From Oceaniglobus roseus (GTDB lineage: Bacteria; Pseudomonadota; Alphaproteobacteria; Rhodobacterales; Rhodobacteraceae): 46,793 nucleotides of DNA. A model generated the notes under the pieces. That model had not been told where the DNA came from. It ran no database searches and saw only the letters and a program-made list of their open reading frames with translations. The stretch spans positions 1 through 46,793 of the forward strand of contig NZ_PNOS01000038.1 of the NCBI RefSeq assembly GCF_002869745.1. Direction: 5' to 3'. Shown piece after piece: positions 34,936-44,913 of this stretch. The position numbers and the translations under genes were made by a program. Position 1 is the stretch's first letter. Each line of letters starts with the position of its first letter.

Positions 34936-36180
34936 ATGACCCATCCTTGCGACACCGCCGCCCGTTCCATCGCCCGTTTCCCCGGCCTGGGCCTCGCCCG
35001 CGTCCTGGCCGCGTTCTGCCTGCTGGCGGGGCCCGGCGCGGCGGAGGAGACGCCCTATCTCATCCACCAGGGCGACCGGATCGAGATCCGGGTGTTCGGC
35101 GCCCCCGACCAGTCCGGCGAGTTTCCCGTCGACGTCGACGGCACCGTGACCCACCCGCTGGCCGGGGCCGTCCAGGCGCTGGGGCGAAGCCTGACCGATG
35201 TGCAGTCCGACCTGGCCGAACGGCTGGGCGCCTATATCCCGAACCCCTCGCTGGCCGTCGGAATCGCCGCCTATGCCCCGGTCTATGTCGTCGGCGACGC
35301 CGAGCAGAACGGCGAGTTCACGTACCGTCCGGGCATGACCGCGCTCCAGCTCCTCGCCATGGCCGGCGGGCCGCGGCGGCTGGTGCTGCCCGAGAAGGAC
35401 GGCGCCCTCGCCATCATCTCGGCCGAGCGGGACTATGCCGACATCTCCCTGCGCATCTTCAGCGAGGAGGTGGCGATGGCCCGGTTCCGGGCCGAACTCG
35501 GCGCCGGCGACGCGGCGATCGACGTGCGGCCCCCGGCGGTGGTCGGACGCGAGGACGCGGCGGCGATCCTCGAGAACGAGCGGCGGCTCCTCGGCCTGCG
35601 GCGCGACGCGCGCACCTCCGAGGATGCCGGGCTGGCCGCCCAGGCCGAGAGCTTCGAGAGCGAGATCGCCTTCCTGCAGAAGAGCATCGCGCTCCACGAC
35701 GAGGAGCTGCGGCTGCTGGACGAGGACGTGAAGGCCGCCACGCAGCTGGTCGAGCGCGGCCTGTCGACGCCCGCGAAACTGCGCGAGGTGCAGCGCACGC
35801 AGTCGGCCACCCGGCGCGACGCGCTTGATCTGCAGGCGGCGCTGGCGCGGGCGCGGCAGGGCAGCCTCGACGTGGCACGGCGGCGCAACGATGCGGCCGC
35901 CGCCTTCCGCACCGCCGCGGGCGACGGGCTGCGCCAGGCCGAGCTGCAACTTGCCTCCCTGCGGCTGGCGCTGGCGGGAGTCGAGAAGACGCTGACCTCC
36001 TACGCCGCCGCGCCCGGCAAGTCCTTGGCGGATCGCTCGGCGATCCCCGAGTTGAGCGTGCTGCGCGCCGGGCCGGAAGGGCTGGTGGAAACCGCGGTCG
36101 CCGAGAACGCGCCGCTCGAACCCGGCGACGTGCTGCGGGTCGAGCGGGCCTCGGCCGACCTCAGCGCGCCGGTACGCTGA
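34936..36180 (+). CDS. Polysaccharide export protein (ExoF/Wza-like, poly_export and SLBB)
   Basis: 414 residues. A signal peptide (about 15-36) is followed by the poly_export domain YLIHQGDRIEIRVFGAPDQSGEFPVDVDGTVTHPL, an SLBB-like domain (APVYVVGDAEQNGEFTYRPGM) and a long alpha-helical, coiled-coil region (about 185-335). This matches ExoF of Sinorhizobium more than E. coli Wza. No lipobox Cys follows the signal peptide, so it may be periplasmic and not an outer-membrane lipoprotein. It begins 4 bases after the co-polymerase gene and forms the export machine with it. Its last 20 bases overlap the convergent fcl gene. Confidence 0.9.
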   Translation: MTHPCDTAARSIARFPGLGLARVLAAFCLLAGPGAAEETPYLIHQGDRIEIRVFGAPDQSGEFPVDVDGTVTHPLAGAVQALGRSLTDVQSDLAERLGAYIPNPSLAVGIAAYAPVYVVGDAEQNGEFTYRPGMTALQLLAMAGGPRRLVLPEKDGALAIISAERDYADISLRIFSEEVAMARFRAELGAGDAAIDVRPPAVVGREDAAAILENERRLLGLRRDARTSEDAGLAAQAESFESEIAFLQKSIALHDEELRLLDEDVKAATQLVERGLSTPAKLREVQRTQSATRRDALDLQAALARARQGSLDVARRRNDAAAAFRTAAGDGLRQAELQLASLRLALAGVEKTLTSYAAAPGKSLADRSAIPELSVLRAGPEGLVETAVAENAPLEPGDVLRVERASADLSAPVR

Positions 36181-37168
36181 TCGCCGACGGTGCGGCGGCG
36201 GCCGTGCCGCGCGCCTGCTGCGCCAGCCAGATGTCGTGCATCTCACGGATGCCGTCGGCCAGCACGATGCGCGGCCGCCAGCCGAGCGCGGCGAGCCTGG
36301 TGGTGTCGAGCTTCTTGCGCGGGGTGCCGTCGGGCTTGCCGCGGTCGAACTCGATCGTGCCGCGGAAGCCCGTGACCCCGGCGATCAGGCGGGCGAGATC
36401 GCCGATCGAGACCTCCTCGCCCGAGCCGACGTTGATCGGCGCCGGGTCTTCGTGGGTCTCGGCGAGGAACACGCAGGCCTCGGCCAGGTCGTCGACATGC
36501 AGGAACTCGCGCAGGGGTGTGCCGCTGCCCCAGATCGTAACCGAGGGCGCGCCGGTCTGCACCGCCTCGTCGAAGCGGCGGATCAGGGCGGGCATGACAT
36601 GCGAGGTCGTCGCGTCGAAATTGTCGCCCGGGCCGTAGAGGTTCGTGGGCATCAGCCCGATGATCCGGCAGCCGTGCTGGCGGGCGAAGAACTCCCCGAG
36701 CTTCAGCGCCGCGACCTTCGCCACCGCGTAGCCCTCGTTCGTGGGCTCGAAGGCGCCCCGAAGCAGCGCCTCCTCGACGATCGGCTGCGCGCTGTCGCGG
36801 GGGTAGATGCAGCTCGACCCCAGCACCACCACCTTCTCCACCCCGAAGCGGTGGGCGGCGGCGATGATGTTGGCGTTGATCATCAGGTTCTCGTAGAGGA
36901 AATCCGCGGGAAAGGTGCTGTTGGCCATGATCCCGCCCACCTTGCCGGCCGCGATGAAGATCACCTCGGGGCGGTTGCGGCGCACCCAGGCCTCGACATC
37001 GGCCTGGCGCACGAGATCGAGCTCCTCGCGCGGGGCGGTCAGCACCGTGCAGCCCGAACGCCCAAGCCGCCGGACGATGGCCGAGCCGACCAGCCCCCTG
37101 TGCCCCGCGACCCAGACCCGGCGGCCCGCAAGATCGAGCCGCGGCGACGCGCCCTCACCATTCCGCAT
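36161..37168 (-). CDS. fcl: GDP-L-fucose synthase
   Basis: Bifunctional epimerase/reductase that turns GDP-4-keto-6-deoxymannose into GDP-L-fucose. 335 residues. Visible are [16 protein letters not shown] (NADP motif), [13 protein letters not shown] with the catalytic Ser119, Tyr147 and Lys151 in [10 protein letters not shown], and the family segment [10 protein letters not shown], all nearly identical to the Fcl consensus. Its ATG lies 14 bases inside the end of gmd, so the two are cotranscribed. Confidence 0.95.
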   Translation of the reverse strand: MRNGEGASPRLDLAGRRVWVAGHRGLVGSAIVRRLGRSGCTVLTAPREELDLVRQADVEAWVRRNRPEVIFIAAGKVGGIMANSTFPADFLYENLMINANIIAAAHRFGVEKVVVLGSSCIYPRDSAQPIVEEALLRGAFEPTNEGYAVAKVAALKLGEFFARQHGCRIIGLMPTNLYGPGDNFDATTSHVMPALIRRFDEAVQTGAPSVTIWGSGTPLREFLHVDDLAEACVFLAETHEDPAPINVGSGEEVSIGDLARLIAGVTGFRGTIEFDRGKPDGTPRKKLDTTRLAALGWRPRIVLADGIREMHDIWLAQQARGTAAAAPSAISVPAR

Positions 37169-38246
37169 GGAGGTTCCCCTTCATCGCGTGGCGGGCCGCG
37201 GCGAGGTCTGCCTCGACCATCTCGGCCACGAGATCGTCGAAGGACACTTTCGGCGTCCAGCCCAGCTTCTCGCGCGCCTTGTCGGCGCGGCCGTGCAGGA
37301 ACTCGACCTCGGTCGGCCGGAAATAGCTCGGGTCGACGATGACGATGGGCTCGCCGGAGTGGCGGCAACGCCCCACCTCGTCCACGCCCGAGCCTTCCCA
37401 GGCGATGGGGCGGCCCGCGATCTCGAACGAGCGTTCGACGAACTCGCGCACCGTGTGGCACTCGCCCGTGGCCAGGACGTAATCGTCGGCGCTGTCCTGC
37501 TGGAGGATGCGCCACATGCCGTCGACGTAATCGCGGGCATGGCCCCAGTCGCGCCGCGACTCGAGGTTGCCGAGCCGCAGGTGGGTCTGGAAGCCGCAGC
37601 GGATCGCGGCGACGCCGCGGGTGATCTTGCGGGTCACGAAGGTTTCGCCGCGCAGCGGGCTTTCGTGGTTGAACAGGATCCCGTTCGAGGCGTGCATCCC
37701 GTAGGCCTCGCGGTAATTGGTCGTGATCCAGTAGGCATAGAGCTTGGCCGCCGCGTAGGGGCTGCGGGGGCGGAACGGTGTGCTCTCGCTCTGCGGTTCC
37801 GAACTGCTGTTGCCGAACAGCTCGGAGGTGGACGCCTGGTAGTAGCGGCAGGTCTTCGCGATCCCGAGGATGCGCATCGCCTCCAGCACCCGGAGCGCGC
37901 CGATCGCATCGACGTTGGCCGTGTATTCCGGCGTCTCGAAGCTGACCTGGACGTGGCTCTGGGCGCCGAGGTTGTAGATCTCGTCCGGCTGGACCTCCTG
38001 GATGATCCGCACCAGGTTGGTGGCGTCCGTCAGGTCGCCGAAGTGCAGGAAGAACTTCGCCGGGGTCTTCCGCGGATCCTGGTAGAGATGGTCGATCCGC
38101 CCGGTGTTGAACGAGGACGAGCGCCGCTTCACCCCGTGCACGACATAGCCGCGTCCCAGCAGGAACTCGCTGAGGTAGGCGCCGTCCTGGCCCGTCACCC
38201 CGATGATCAGCGCCGTCTTTCCGCCCATGCCATTCGCCTTTCCCAC
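37155..38246 (-). CDS. gmd: GDP-mannose 4,6-dehydratase
   Basis: First committed enzyme of GDP-L-fucose (or other GDP-6-deoxyhexose) synthesis. 363 residues. It has [14 protein letters not shown] (NADP site), [20 protein letters not shown], the catalytic Thr140/Glu142 in ASTSELFG and Tyr164/Lys168 in [12 protein letters not shown], all canonical. A second ATG at 38228 would shorten it by six residues and leave only two before the fold begins. No phosphomannomutase or GDP-mannose pyrophosphorylase gene lies in the window, so GDP-mannose must come from elsewhere. Confidence 0.96.
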   Translation of the reverse strand: MGKANGMGGKTALIIGVTGQDGAYLSEFLLGRGYVVHGVKRRSSSFNTGRIDHLYQDPRKTPAKFFLHFGDLTDATNLVRIIQEVQPDEIYNLGAQSHVQVSFETPEYTANVDAIGALRVLEAMRILGIAKTCRYYQASTSELFGNSSSEPQSESTPFRPRSPYAAAKLYAYWITTNYREAYGMHASNGILFNHESPLRGETFVTRKITRGVAAIRCGFQTHLRLGNLESRRDWGHARDYVDGMWRILQQDSADDYVLATGECHTVREFVERSFEIAGRPIAWEGSGVDEVGRCRHSGEPIVIVDPSYFRPTEVEFLHGRADKAREKLGWTPKVSFDDLVAEMVEADLAAARHAMKGNLHAEW

Positions 38247-38357
38247 GTTGCGATTCCGCGTGTCCCGGGGCGCGGCAAGCCGCGTCAGCCGAAACCCGAG
38301 GGCAGAATGGGGCGAACCGTCGCAACCGGTCGGCCCTCCATTCGATGCCGGTTCTGA

Positions 38358-38388
38358 CCGATCGGAGGAGGGGGGTATCGTTTTGCCG
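38358..38388 (+). promoter_or_regulatory. Polysaccharide box, copy D, with -35-like element
   Basis: CCGATCGGAGGAGG (38358-38371) followed 7 bases later by CGTTTTGCCG (38379-38388), whose TTGCCG resembles a -35 hexamer. Box-to-start distance is 94 bases, as in copy C. Weaker relatives (CAACCGGTCGG at 38323, GCAGAATGGGG at 38302) lie just upstream. The region is shared with divergent gmd. Confidence 0.55.
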
Positions 38389-38464
38389 ATCCCCTTGGGG
38401 GCGGGATCGGCGGTCTTCTCGGTGCCGGGCCCGGACAGACCGGGCGGGGCCGGAAGGGACAGGC

Positions 38465-39712
38465 ATGAAGATCGTTCTCGTGAACCGCTACTTCCATCCC
38501 GACCAGTCGGCGACCAGCCGCATGGTGTCGAGCCTCGCCTTCAACCTGGCCGCCGAGGGATACGAGGTGGTCGCGGTCTGCGGCCGGGGTCGGCGCGACG
38601 GCGCGGGCGCACTGCCGCCCGCGCGCGAGCGGATCCGCGGAGTCGAGGTGCACCGCGTCGCCGCCCTGCGCACGGACCGCAACCGCCTGGCGGGGCGGCT
38701 GCTGGACGATCTGGCGCTGCATGCGGGCATCGCGCTGCGGCTTGCCGCAATCCTGCGCCGCGGCGACATCTGCGTCGTCTGTACCGATCCGCCGCTGCAC
38801 ACGGTCAGCGCGGCGCCCGCCATCGCCCTGCGCGGCGCGCGGCTGGTGAACTGGGTGATGGACCTGTTCCCCGAGGTGGCTATCGAGCTCGGCTTCGCGC
38901 GGACGGACCGGGCGACGACGCGACTGGCCCTGGCGCTGCGCGACCTGTCGCTGCGCCGGGCCGCGCGCATCGTCTGCCCGATCGACGCCATGCGCGACCG
39001 GCTGGCGGCGCGCGGGCTCGATCCGTCGCGCGTGACCGTGCTGCATCACTGGTCGGACGAGGACGGCATCGCCCCGGTGGCGCGCGCCGACAACGCCCTG
39101 CGCCGCGCATGGGGCTTCGGCGACGAGCTGGTCGTCGGCTATTCCGGCAACTTCGGCCGGGCGCACGACTTCGACACCCTGATCGGCGCCGCCGAGGCCC
39201 TGAAGGGCGAGCGCGACATCCGCTTCGTGATGATCGGCGACGGCGCCAGGCGTCAGGCGGTCGAGGCCGAGGTGACGCGCCGCGGGCTGACCAGCGTGAG
39301 CTTCCATCCGCTCCAGCCGCGCGAGGTGCTGGCCCAGAGCCTGTGCGTCGCGGACGTTCACCTCGTCTCGCTCCTGCCGCCGCTCGAGACCTGCATCGTC
39401 CCGAGCAAGTTCTACGGCGTCCTCGCCGCCGGGCGGCCGACGCTGTTCGTGGGCGCGGCGGAGGGCGAGGTGCCCCGCGTCGCCACGCGCCATGGCTGCG
39501 GTTTCGGCGTGACCGTGGGCGACGTGGCCGGACTGGTCTCGCACATCCGCACCCTGCGCGACGATCCCGAGGCCCGCCTCGGGATGGGACGCCGGGCGCG
39601 GCAGCTGTTCCTGTCGGACTACCGCGATGCCCGCGGTCTTGCCGAGTGGCGCGCGCTGGTCGAGGCCCTGGATGAACGGGCGGTGACGCACACGGCGGAA
39701 AGGACGGCATGA
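38465..39712 (+). CDS. Glycosyltransferase family 4 protein (WcaI-like)
   Basis: 415 residues, GT-B fold. It starts [35 protein letters not shown], the opening typical of WcaI-type fucosyltransferase candidates, then [43 protein letters not shown] and [18 protein letters not shown] for the donor site. AAGGGACAGG precedes the ATG; 40 codons upstream in frame are leader DNA. It is divergent from gmd-fcl and starts a three-gene glycosyltransferase block; transfer of fucose is a reasonable guess from WcaI and the neighbouring gmd-fcl. Confidence 0.9.
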   Translation: MKIVLVNRYFHPDQSATSRMVSSLAFNLAAEGYEVVAVCGRGRRDGAGALPPARERIRGVEVHRVAALRTDRNRLAGRLLDDLALHAGIALRLAAILRRGDICVVCTDPPLHTVSAAPAIALRGARLVNWVMDLFPEVAIELGFARTDRATTRLALALRDLSLRRAARIVCPIDAMRDRLAARGLDPSRVTVLHHWSDEDGIAPVARADNALRRAWGFGDELVVGYSGNFGRAHDFDTLIGAAEALKGERDIRFVMIGDGARRQAVEAEVTRRGLTSVSFHPLQPREVLAQSLCVADVHLVSLLPPLETCIVPSKFYGVLAAGRPTLFVGAAEGEVPRVATRHGCGFGVTVGDVAGLVSHIRTLRDDPEARLGMGRRARQLFLSDYRDARGLAEWRALVEALDERAVTHTAERTA

Positions 39713-41007
39713 TGTCGGGCGATGTCGTGGTCAGCCAGCTTGGCGCCCGGATGCATTATGCCCTGCCGCGGATCCTGGCCTCGGCCGACCGGCTGGCGCG
39801 CTTCTACACCGACATCTGCGCCACCGACGCCCTCGCCGGGCGGCTCGGGCGGCTGCCTCTCGGCGGCGCGGCGGCACCGGCGCTGAAGCGGCTGGCGGGG
39901 CGGGTGCCCGAGGGCGTGCCGCCCGAGCGGATCGTCACCTTCCCACTGTTCGGCCTGCACTCGGCGCTGATCCGGCTGCGCAACCGCGACGATGCCGCGG
40001 TGACGCGCCACGCGCTCTGGGCGGGCGCGCGGTTTTCGTCGCTGGTGGCACGCCGGGGCTATGCCGGGGCCGCGGGGCTCTACACCTTCGCGGGCGACGG
40101 GCTGGAGCAGATCCGCGCGGCGAAGCGCCAGGGGCTCTGGGTGGCGGTCGAGCAGATGAACGCCCCGCGCGAGGTGCTGGACCGGCTGGTGAACGCCGAG
40201 CGGGCGCGCTTCCCGGAATGGGTTGAGGGGGTCGCCGACAACAGCGGCGTCGCCCGGGCCTTCGCCGCGCGCGAGCGGGCGGAATGGGCGCTGGCCGACC
40301 TCATCGTCTGCCCCTCCGAGTTCGTGCGCGAGGGCGTGCGCGACTGCGGCGGGCCGGTGGAGAAATGCGTCGTCGTGCCCTACGGGGTCGATCCCGGCGA
40401 AGCGCCGCCGGCGCGGCTGCGCGACCGCGGTCCGCTCAGGGTGCTGACCGCGGGCGCGCTGGGGCTGCGCAAGGGCACGCCCCACGTCCTGGCCGCCGCC
40501 GAGGCGCTGCAGGGCATCGCGACCTTCCGCCTCGTCGGGCCCACCGCGGTGCCCGGGGCGCAGCTCAGGCGGCTCAGGGTGGTGGCCGACGCGCCGGGCA
40601 TCGTGCCGCGCGGCGAGATGCGGGCACAGTATGCCTGGGCCGACGTCTTTTTGCTGCCCTCGGTCTGCGAAGGCTCGGCCACCGTCGTCTACGAGGCGCT
40701 GGCGGCGGGGCTGCCCGCCGTGGTCACCTCGAGCACGGGAAGCGTGGTGCGGGACGGGCAGGAGGGCTTCGTCACCGCCCCGGGCGACGGCGCGGCGCTG
40801 GTCGAGAAGCTGCGCCTGCTGGCGTCGGACCGCGACCTGCTGCGCAGCCTCGGCCGCAACGCCCGCGCGCGTGCGCTGGATTTCAGCGTCGAGCGCTACG
40901 GCGCGCGGCTGCTCGCGGCCCTGCCGGCGCCGTGCCAGCCGGTGCCGCTGCGCCCCCACGCCCCGCAGGCCGCGCGGGGCATGCGTCTGGAAAGGGTGAG
41001 CCCGTGA
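39709..41007 (+). CDS. Glycosyltransferase family 4 protein
   Basis: 432 residues, GT-B fold. The N-terminal half (VVVSQLGARMHYALPRIL) resembles glycosyltransferases with a long acceptor domain. The donor half has VLTAGALGLRKGTPHVLAAAEAL, TFRLVGPTAVPG and the E-x7-E site in PSVCEGSATVVYEALAAGLP. The ATG overlaps the preceding stop (ATGA); a second ATG three bases on is possible. Its last codons overlap the GTG of the next gene. Donor and acceptor unknown. Confidence 0.9.
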   Translation: MMSGDVVVSQLGARMHYALPRILASADRLARFYTDICATDALAGRLGRLPLGGAAAPALKRLAGRVPEGVPPERIVTFPLFGLHSALIRLRNRDDAAVTRHALWAGARFSSLVARRGYAGAAGLYTFAGDGLEQIRAAKRQGLWVAVEQMNAPREVLDRLVNAERARFPEWVEGVADNSGVARAFAARERAEWALADLIVCPSEFVREGVRDCGGPVEKCVVVPYGVDPGEAPPARLRDRGPLRVLTAGALGLRKGTPHVLAAAEALQGIATFRLVGPTAVPGAQLRRLRVVADAPGIVPRGEMRAQYAWADVFLLPSVCEGSATVVYEALAAGLPAVVTSSTGSVVRDGQEGFVTAPGDGAALVEKLRLLASDRDLLRSLGRNARARALDFSVERYGARLLAALPAPCQPVPLRPHAPQAARGMRLERVSP

Positions 41008-42185
41008 GGATCCTGCACGTCATCGCCTCGCTGGACCCCCGCCACGGCGGTCCGCAATGCGCCATCATCCACCACGCCGCCGCGCAGTCGCGGCTGGGGG
41101 CCGGGGTGGGAATCGCAAGCTATCTCGACCCCGCGGCGCGGGCCCGCGTGGCGCAGGAGGTCGCGCTGTCGCGGGAACGGTCTCAGGTCGTCATCCACAC
41201 CCTGCCGCGCGAGCGCCTGCTTGGCCGGCCGCTCGCGCTGTCGGCGGCGGCTTCGCTTCCCGCGTTGGTCGAGCGGGCGGACTGGGTTCACCTCCACGGC
41301 ATCTGGGAGCCGGTGCTGATCCAGGCGGCGCGGATCGCCCGCGCACGGCACGTCCCCTATTGCATCACGCCCCACGGGATGCTCGACCCCTGGAGCCTCA
41401 GCCAGAAGTGGCTGAAGAAGCGCATCGCGCTCCGTGCCACCCATCGCCAGATGATCGCGGGCGCGCGGTTCCTGCACACTCTGAACCGCGACGAGGAGGC
41501 GCTGATCGCGCCCTTGGGCCTGAACCTGCCGACCGTGACGGTGGCCAACGGCGTGAACCTCGGCGAGATCGGGGCGGGGGCCGTGCGCGGACGCTTCCGC
41601 GCCTCGCTGCCCGCGCTTGGAGACCGGCCCTTCGTGCTGTTCCTGTCGCGCCTGCACCGCAAGAAGGGGCTCGACGTGCTGGCCGCCGCCTTCGCCCGGC
41701 TCGCGCGTCGCCGCCCCGGCGTGGACCTGGTGGTGATCGGCCCCGACGGCGGGGCCGAGCATGATTTCCGCGCCCGCATCGCGGCGGCGGGCCTCGGCAG
41801 GCGGGTGCACCTCCTCGGTCCCGTCTTTGGGGCGCGCAAGTTCCAGGCGATGGCCGACTGCGCCTGCTTCTGCCTGCCGAGCCGCCAGGAGGGCTTCAGC
41901 ATCGCGATCACCGAGGCGCTGGCCTGCGGCGCGCCGGTCCTGATCTCCGAAGGCTGCCACTTCCCCGAGGTCGCCGCCGCCGGGGCGGGCCGGGTGCTGC
42001 CGCTTTCGCCCGAGGCCTTCGCGGCGGCGATGGAAGCGGTGCTCGACGATCCTGCCGGGGCCGCCGCCTTGGGCGCGGCAGGCCGGCAACTGGTCGAGCA
42101 GCGCTATACCTGGGCGATCACCGCGGCGCAGATGCTGGAGGCCTACGCCGCCTTCGGCCCGGGCCCCGCGGCGCGGGTGGCCTGA
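41004..42185 (+). CDS. Glycosyltransferase family 4 protein
   Basis: 393 residues from a GTG that overlaps the previous stop (GTGA), the only start fitting the fold: MRILHVIASLDPRHGGPQCAI. Motifs: HLHGIWEPVLIQAARIAR, ITPHGMLDPWSLSQKWLKK (found in colanic- and slime-type glycosyltransferases such as WcaC/ExpE-like), LFLSRLHRKKGLDVLAAAF and PSRQEGFSIAITEALACGAP with E-x7-E. It ends 16 bases from the convergent acyltransferase gene. Confidence 0.9.
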   Translation: MRILHVIASLDPRHGGPQCAIIHHAAAQSRLGAGVGIASYLDPAARARVAQEVALSRERSQVVIHTLPRERLLGRPLALSAAASLPALVERADWVHLHGIWEPVLIQAARIARARHVPYCITPHGMLDPWSLSQKWLKKRIALRATHRQMIAGARFLHTLNRDEEALIAPLGLNLPTVTVANGVNLGEIGAGAVRGRFRASLPALGDRPFVLFLSRLHRKKGLDVLAAAFARLARRRPGVDLVVIGPDGGAEHDFRARIAAAGLGRRVHLLGPVFGARKFQAMADCACFCLPSRQEGFSIAITEALACGAPVLISEGCHFPEVAAAGAGRVLPLSPEAFAAAMEAVLDDPAGAAALGAAGRQLVEQRYTWAITAAQMLEAYAAFGPGPAARVA

Positions 42186-42201
42186 AGGGCGGCTGCCGCG
42201 C

Positions 42202-42780
42202 TCAGTGGCGGCGGCGCTGGCGGAGCGCGCGGGCGGGGTTGCCGCCGTAGAGGATCCAGGGGTCGAGGTCCGACACCGCGACGCCGCGCGCGCCCAGCAC
42301 CGCGCCTTCGCCCACGTTCACGCCCGGTCCCACGAAGGCCTCGGCCGCGATCCAGGCGTCGCGGCCGATCCGGATCGGCCGGGGCCGCAGCGGAAAGGCC
42401 GGATCCTCGATGTCGTGGCCCGCGGCGCAGAGATGGCTGCGCTGCGACACGATGGCATGGGCCTCGAGCGTCACCGGCGCGACGTTGTAGCAGATCGCGC
42501 CGGGCCCGAGCGAGGCGTGGGCGCCCATGGTCAGATGCCCGGGCCACCAGATCCGCGCGCTGCCGCGCACCATGGCGGTCGGGTGGATCCGGGCGCCGAA
42601 GAGGGTCAGCAGGAATCGCCGGGGCGCCATCCATGAAGGCGGCGTCCAGGCGGCGCCCAGCCGCCAGGCCAGCCCCCAGAGCGCCCGCATCGCGCGCTGG
42701 CGCAGGGCGAAGGTCGGCCCCCCCTCGATCGGCAGCGGCGCCGCGGCGGGGGAGGGGCGGGCGAAGCGGGATTCCATCAT
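42202..42780 (-). CDS. Left-handed beta-helix acyltransferase (WcaF-like)
   Basis: 192 residues. A basic N-terminal helical part (RAMRALWGLAWRLGAAW) precedes hexapeptide repeats (IHPTAMVRGSARIWWPGHLTMGAHASLGPGA, then LEAHAIVSQRSHLCAAGHDI and VGPGVNVGEGAVLGARGVAV). SHLCAAGHDIEDP is close to the WcaF consensus, including the catalytic-type histidine. It probably O-acetylates a sugar of the repeat unit. The ATG overlaps the stop of the polymerase-like gene (ATGA). Confidence 0.9.
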   Translation of the reverse strand: MMESRFARPSPAAAPLPIEGGPTFALRQRAMRALWGLAWRLGAAWTPPSWMAPRRFLLTLFGARIHPTAMVRGSARIWWPGHLTMGAHASLGPGAICYNVAPVTLEAHAIVSQRSHLCAAGHDIEDPAFPLRPRPIRIGRDAWIAAEAFVGPGVNVGEGAVLGARGVAVSDLDPWILYGGNPARALRQRRRH

Positions 42781-44063
42781 GGCATGACCCTTGCTGAGGC
42801 GGGGAGAAGCAGGACGGCGGACGGCGGCGCCGCCCGCGCGGCGGGGCGCACCCGCGCCCAGGCGAAGACCGGGATGCAGAAGAACACCATGTGGGTCCAG
42901 GCCGACACCACCCAGTCGGTCGTGTGCGAGAAGGCGTGCATCGCCGGAACCGCGCTCAGCATGTAGAGGAACTGGCCCAGCAGCTGGCCCTCCATGGCCG
43001 AGTTCCACATCCGCCGCAGGACATAGGCGAGCAGGAGGAACTTCAGCGCGCCGGCGTACCAGAACGAGCGGAACGCATCCACCATGCCGGTCATCGTCGT
43101 GCCGGTCAGCGGGTTGAAGTCGCGCGGATCCTTCGGCGTGCGGAACATCAGCGCCTGCTTGAACTCGGAGCCGCCGATGCGCGAGGGCAGGTAGTTCCAG
43201 ATCACCTGGTTCCAGTGGAAGGCGCCGTAGTCGAACTGCCCGGTCCGGTCCGTCGCGCTGATCAGCAGGATGGCGTTGCGCAGCTCGGGACCGCCCTCCT
43301 GCAGCATCCGGGCGAAGTTGTCCTCGGCGTCGATCTGCGCGATCTCGTTCCAGACGACGCCGGAATGGGCGCGGGTGACATCGCGGTAGTCGGACATGCT
43401 GGTGGTGCCGATCACCGCGCCGACGAGGATCAGCGCCAGCGCGCCGCGCGGCATCGCCCACCGCCGCTGGAACCACAGCGACAGCGCCAGGATCAGCCAG
43501 AGCTCCGCCGCCTCGGCCCGCTTGCCCGTCACCAGGATCCGGTCGAGGTAGAAGACGAGGTCGAACAGGATCACCGCCAGCATCCACCGGCTGGGCCGCC
43601 AGGCGTAGAGGATGCTGGCGATCGCCAGGCTGTAGGTCAGCAGGCGGCCGAAGAAGAGATAGGTCACAGGCGCCCCGGAGATCTGCACGCCGACGATCTG
43701 CTCGCCCGGCAGCTGCGACAGCGCGTAGTAGAAATAGGCGCCGATCAGGGCGAACAGGGTGGCGACGATCTTCAGCCGCCCCTCGTCGAAGCCGATCCGC
43801 AGCGTCGCGAAGGGCGCACGCGAGGCCCGCCAGCCCAGCAGCGCACAGGCGAGGCAGAGACAGGCCATCAGCACCGTCTTGTCATATCCCCCCGGCGGCA
43901 GGAACGGCGCGTGCATCAGCCCCGGCAGCTGCGGCAGCACGAAGGAGACGACGATCAGCCCGCAGAGGAACGGGAAGGTATAGGCGTTCTGCCGGCGGGC
44001 GAACCCGTGCAGCAGGCACCCCGCCGCCATCACCGCCAGCAGCGCCGTCAGCACCTCGCTCAT
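42777..44063 (-). CDS. Polysaccharide polymerase-like integral membrane protein (Wzy candidate)
   Basis: 428 residues, about ten hydrophobic helices, with a larger hydrophilic loop near 220-310 (SMSDYRDVTRAHSGVVWNEIAQIDAEDN, then FNPLTGTTMTGMVDAF). Such a loop between late helices is typical of O-antigen ligase/Wzy-type polymerases, which otherwise share little sequence. I do not recognise a specific family member; the assignment rests on topology and on the locus having a flippase, a co-polymerase and an initiating transferase but no other polymerase. Upstream of and coupled to the acyltransferase. Confidence 0.8.
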   Translation of the reverse strand: MSEVLTALLAVMAAGCLLHGFARRQNAYTFPFLCGLIVVSFVLPQLPGLMHAPFLPPGGYDKTVLMACLCLACALLGWRASRAPFATLRIGFDEGRLKIVATLFALIGAYFYYALSQLPGEQIVGVQISGAPVTYLFFGRLLTYSLAIASILYAWRPSRWMLAVILFDLVFYLDRILVTGKRAEAAELWLILALSLWFQRRWAMPRGALALILVGAVIGTTSMSDYRDVTRAHSGVVWNEIAQIDAEDNFARMLQEGGPELRNAILLISATDRTGQFDYGAFHWNQVIWNYLPSRIGGSEFKQALMFRTPKDPRDFNPLTGTTMTGMVDAFRSFWYAGALKFLLLAYVLRRMWNSAMEGQLLGQFLYMLSAVPAMHAFSHTTDWVVSAWTHMVFFCIPVFAWARVRPAARAAPPSAVLLLPASARVMP

Positions 44064-44079
44064 GGCACGGCGGGCCCGC

Positions 44080-44913
44080 TCATATCGGCAGGCCCGCGTC
44101 GCGGCGCAACCGCTCGGCCGTCTTGATCTCGATCATCAGCTCGTAGCTCGCGATCATCCGGCAGTAGGTGTAGCCCGCCCAGCCGTCGAGGAAGCCGCCC
44201 CTGAGCAGGTACATGTAGACGAAGCGCAGCGTCGGGCGGAACGGCATCCGCGCGGCGATCGCCTTGATCGCGGCGCGCCGGTCCGCGCCCTCGGACGAGA
44301 CGAGGCCGCCCCAGTCGATCGGCGGGTGACGGCCCTTCGAGGTGGCCAGCGCCGCCTCCACGCTCGAATAGCGGTTGTGCTTGTCGTACCAGGCGCTCAG
44401 CCCCTTGTTGAAGCTGTAGTGGATGAAATGCGACTTCAGCCGTCCCGTGGGCCGGTCGCTGACGCAGCGCGAATGGACCTTGCGCTCGAACCGGACGAAC
44501 TCGGGGCGCACCATCCGCGTGATCCACGTCGGGTAGAGCGAGCTGCGGCGGATCCACCGGCCCATGAACATGTTCTTGTAGCGGGCCTGGAAGATCGCCT
44601 CGGGGCGGTCGGGATCGGCGGCGATGGCCAGCATCTCGTCGCGCAGGTCGTCCGGCGTGACCTCGTCGGCGTCGGGGGTATAGACCCAGGGGTGGCGGAA
44701 CTCGACCTGCGTCAGCCCGAACATCCGCTGGTCCAGCTCGCTCTCATAGCGGTGCTGGACGACGCGGGCCCCGGCGGCGCGGGCGATCTCGACGGTGCGG
44801 TCGGTGCTGAAGGAGTCGAGCACCACGATGTCGTCGCACCAGCCGAGCGAGGCGAGGCAGCGGCCGATGTTCTCTTCCTCGTTCAGCGTCATGATGAGGG
44901 TCGAGATGCTCAT
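44080..44913 (-). CDS. Glycosyltransferase family 2 protein (WaaE/KdtX-like)
   Basis: 277 residues, GT-A fold. ISTLIMTLNEEENIGRCLASLGWCDDIVVLDSFSTDRT is the standard opening of the WaaE-like group; PDADEVTPDDLRDEM carries the DxD and catalytic region, and KVHSRCVSDRPTGRLKSHFIHYSF the acceptor-side motif. WaaE transfers beta-1,4-glucose to lipopolysaccharide core heptose, but members in polysaccharide loci act on repeat units. The ATG overlaps the stop of the WecA-like gene. It ends 17 bases before the polymerase start. Confidence 0.92.
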   Translation of the reverse strand: MSISTLIMTLNEEENIGRCLASLGWCDDIVVLDSFSTDRTVEIARAAGARVVQHRYESELDQRMFGLTQVEFRHPWVYTPDADEVTPDDLRDEMLAIAADPDRPEAIFQARYKNMFMGRWIRRSSLYPTWITRMVRPEFVRFERKVHSRCVSDRPTGRLKSHFIHYSFNKGLSAWYDKHNRYSSVEAALATSKGRHPPIDWGGLVSSEGADRRAAIKAIAARMPFRPTLRFVYMYLLRGGFLDGWAGYTYCRMIASYELMIEIKTAERLRRDAGLPI

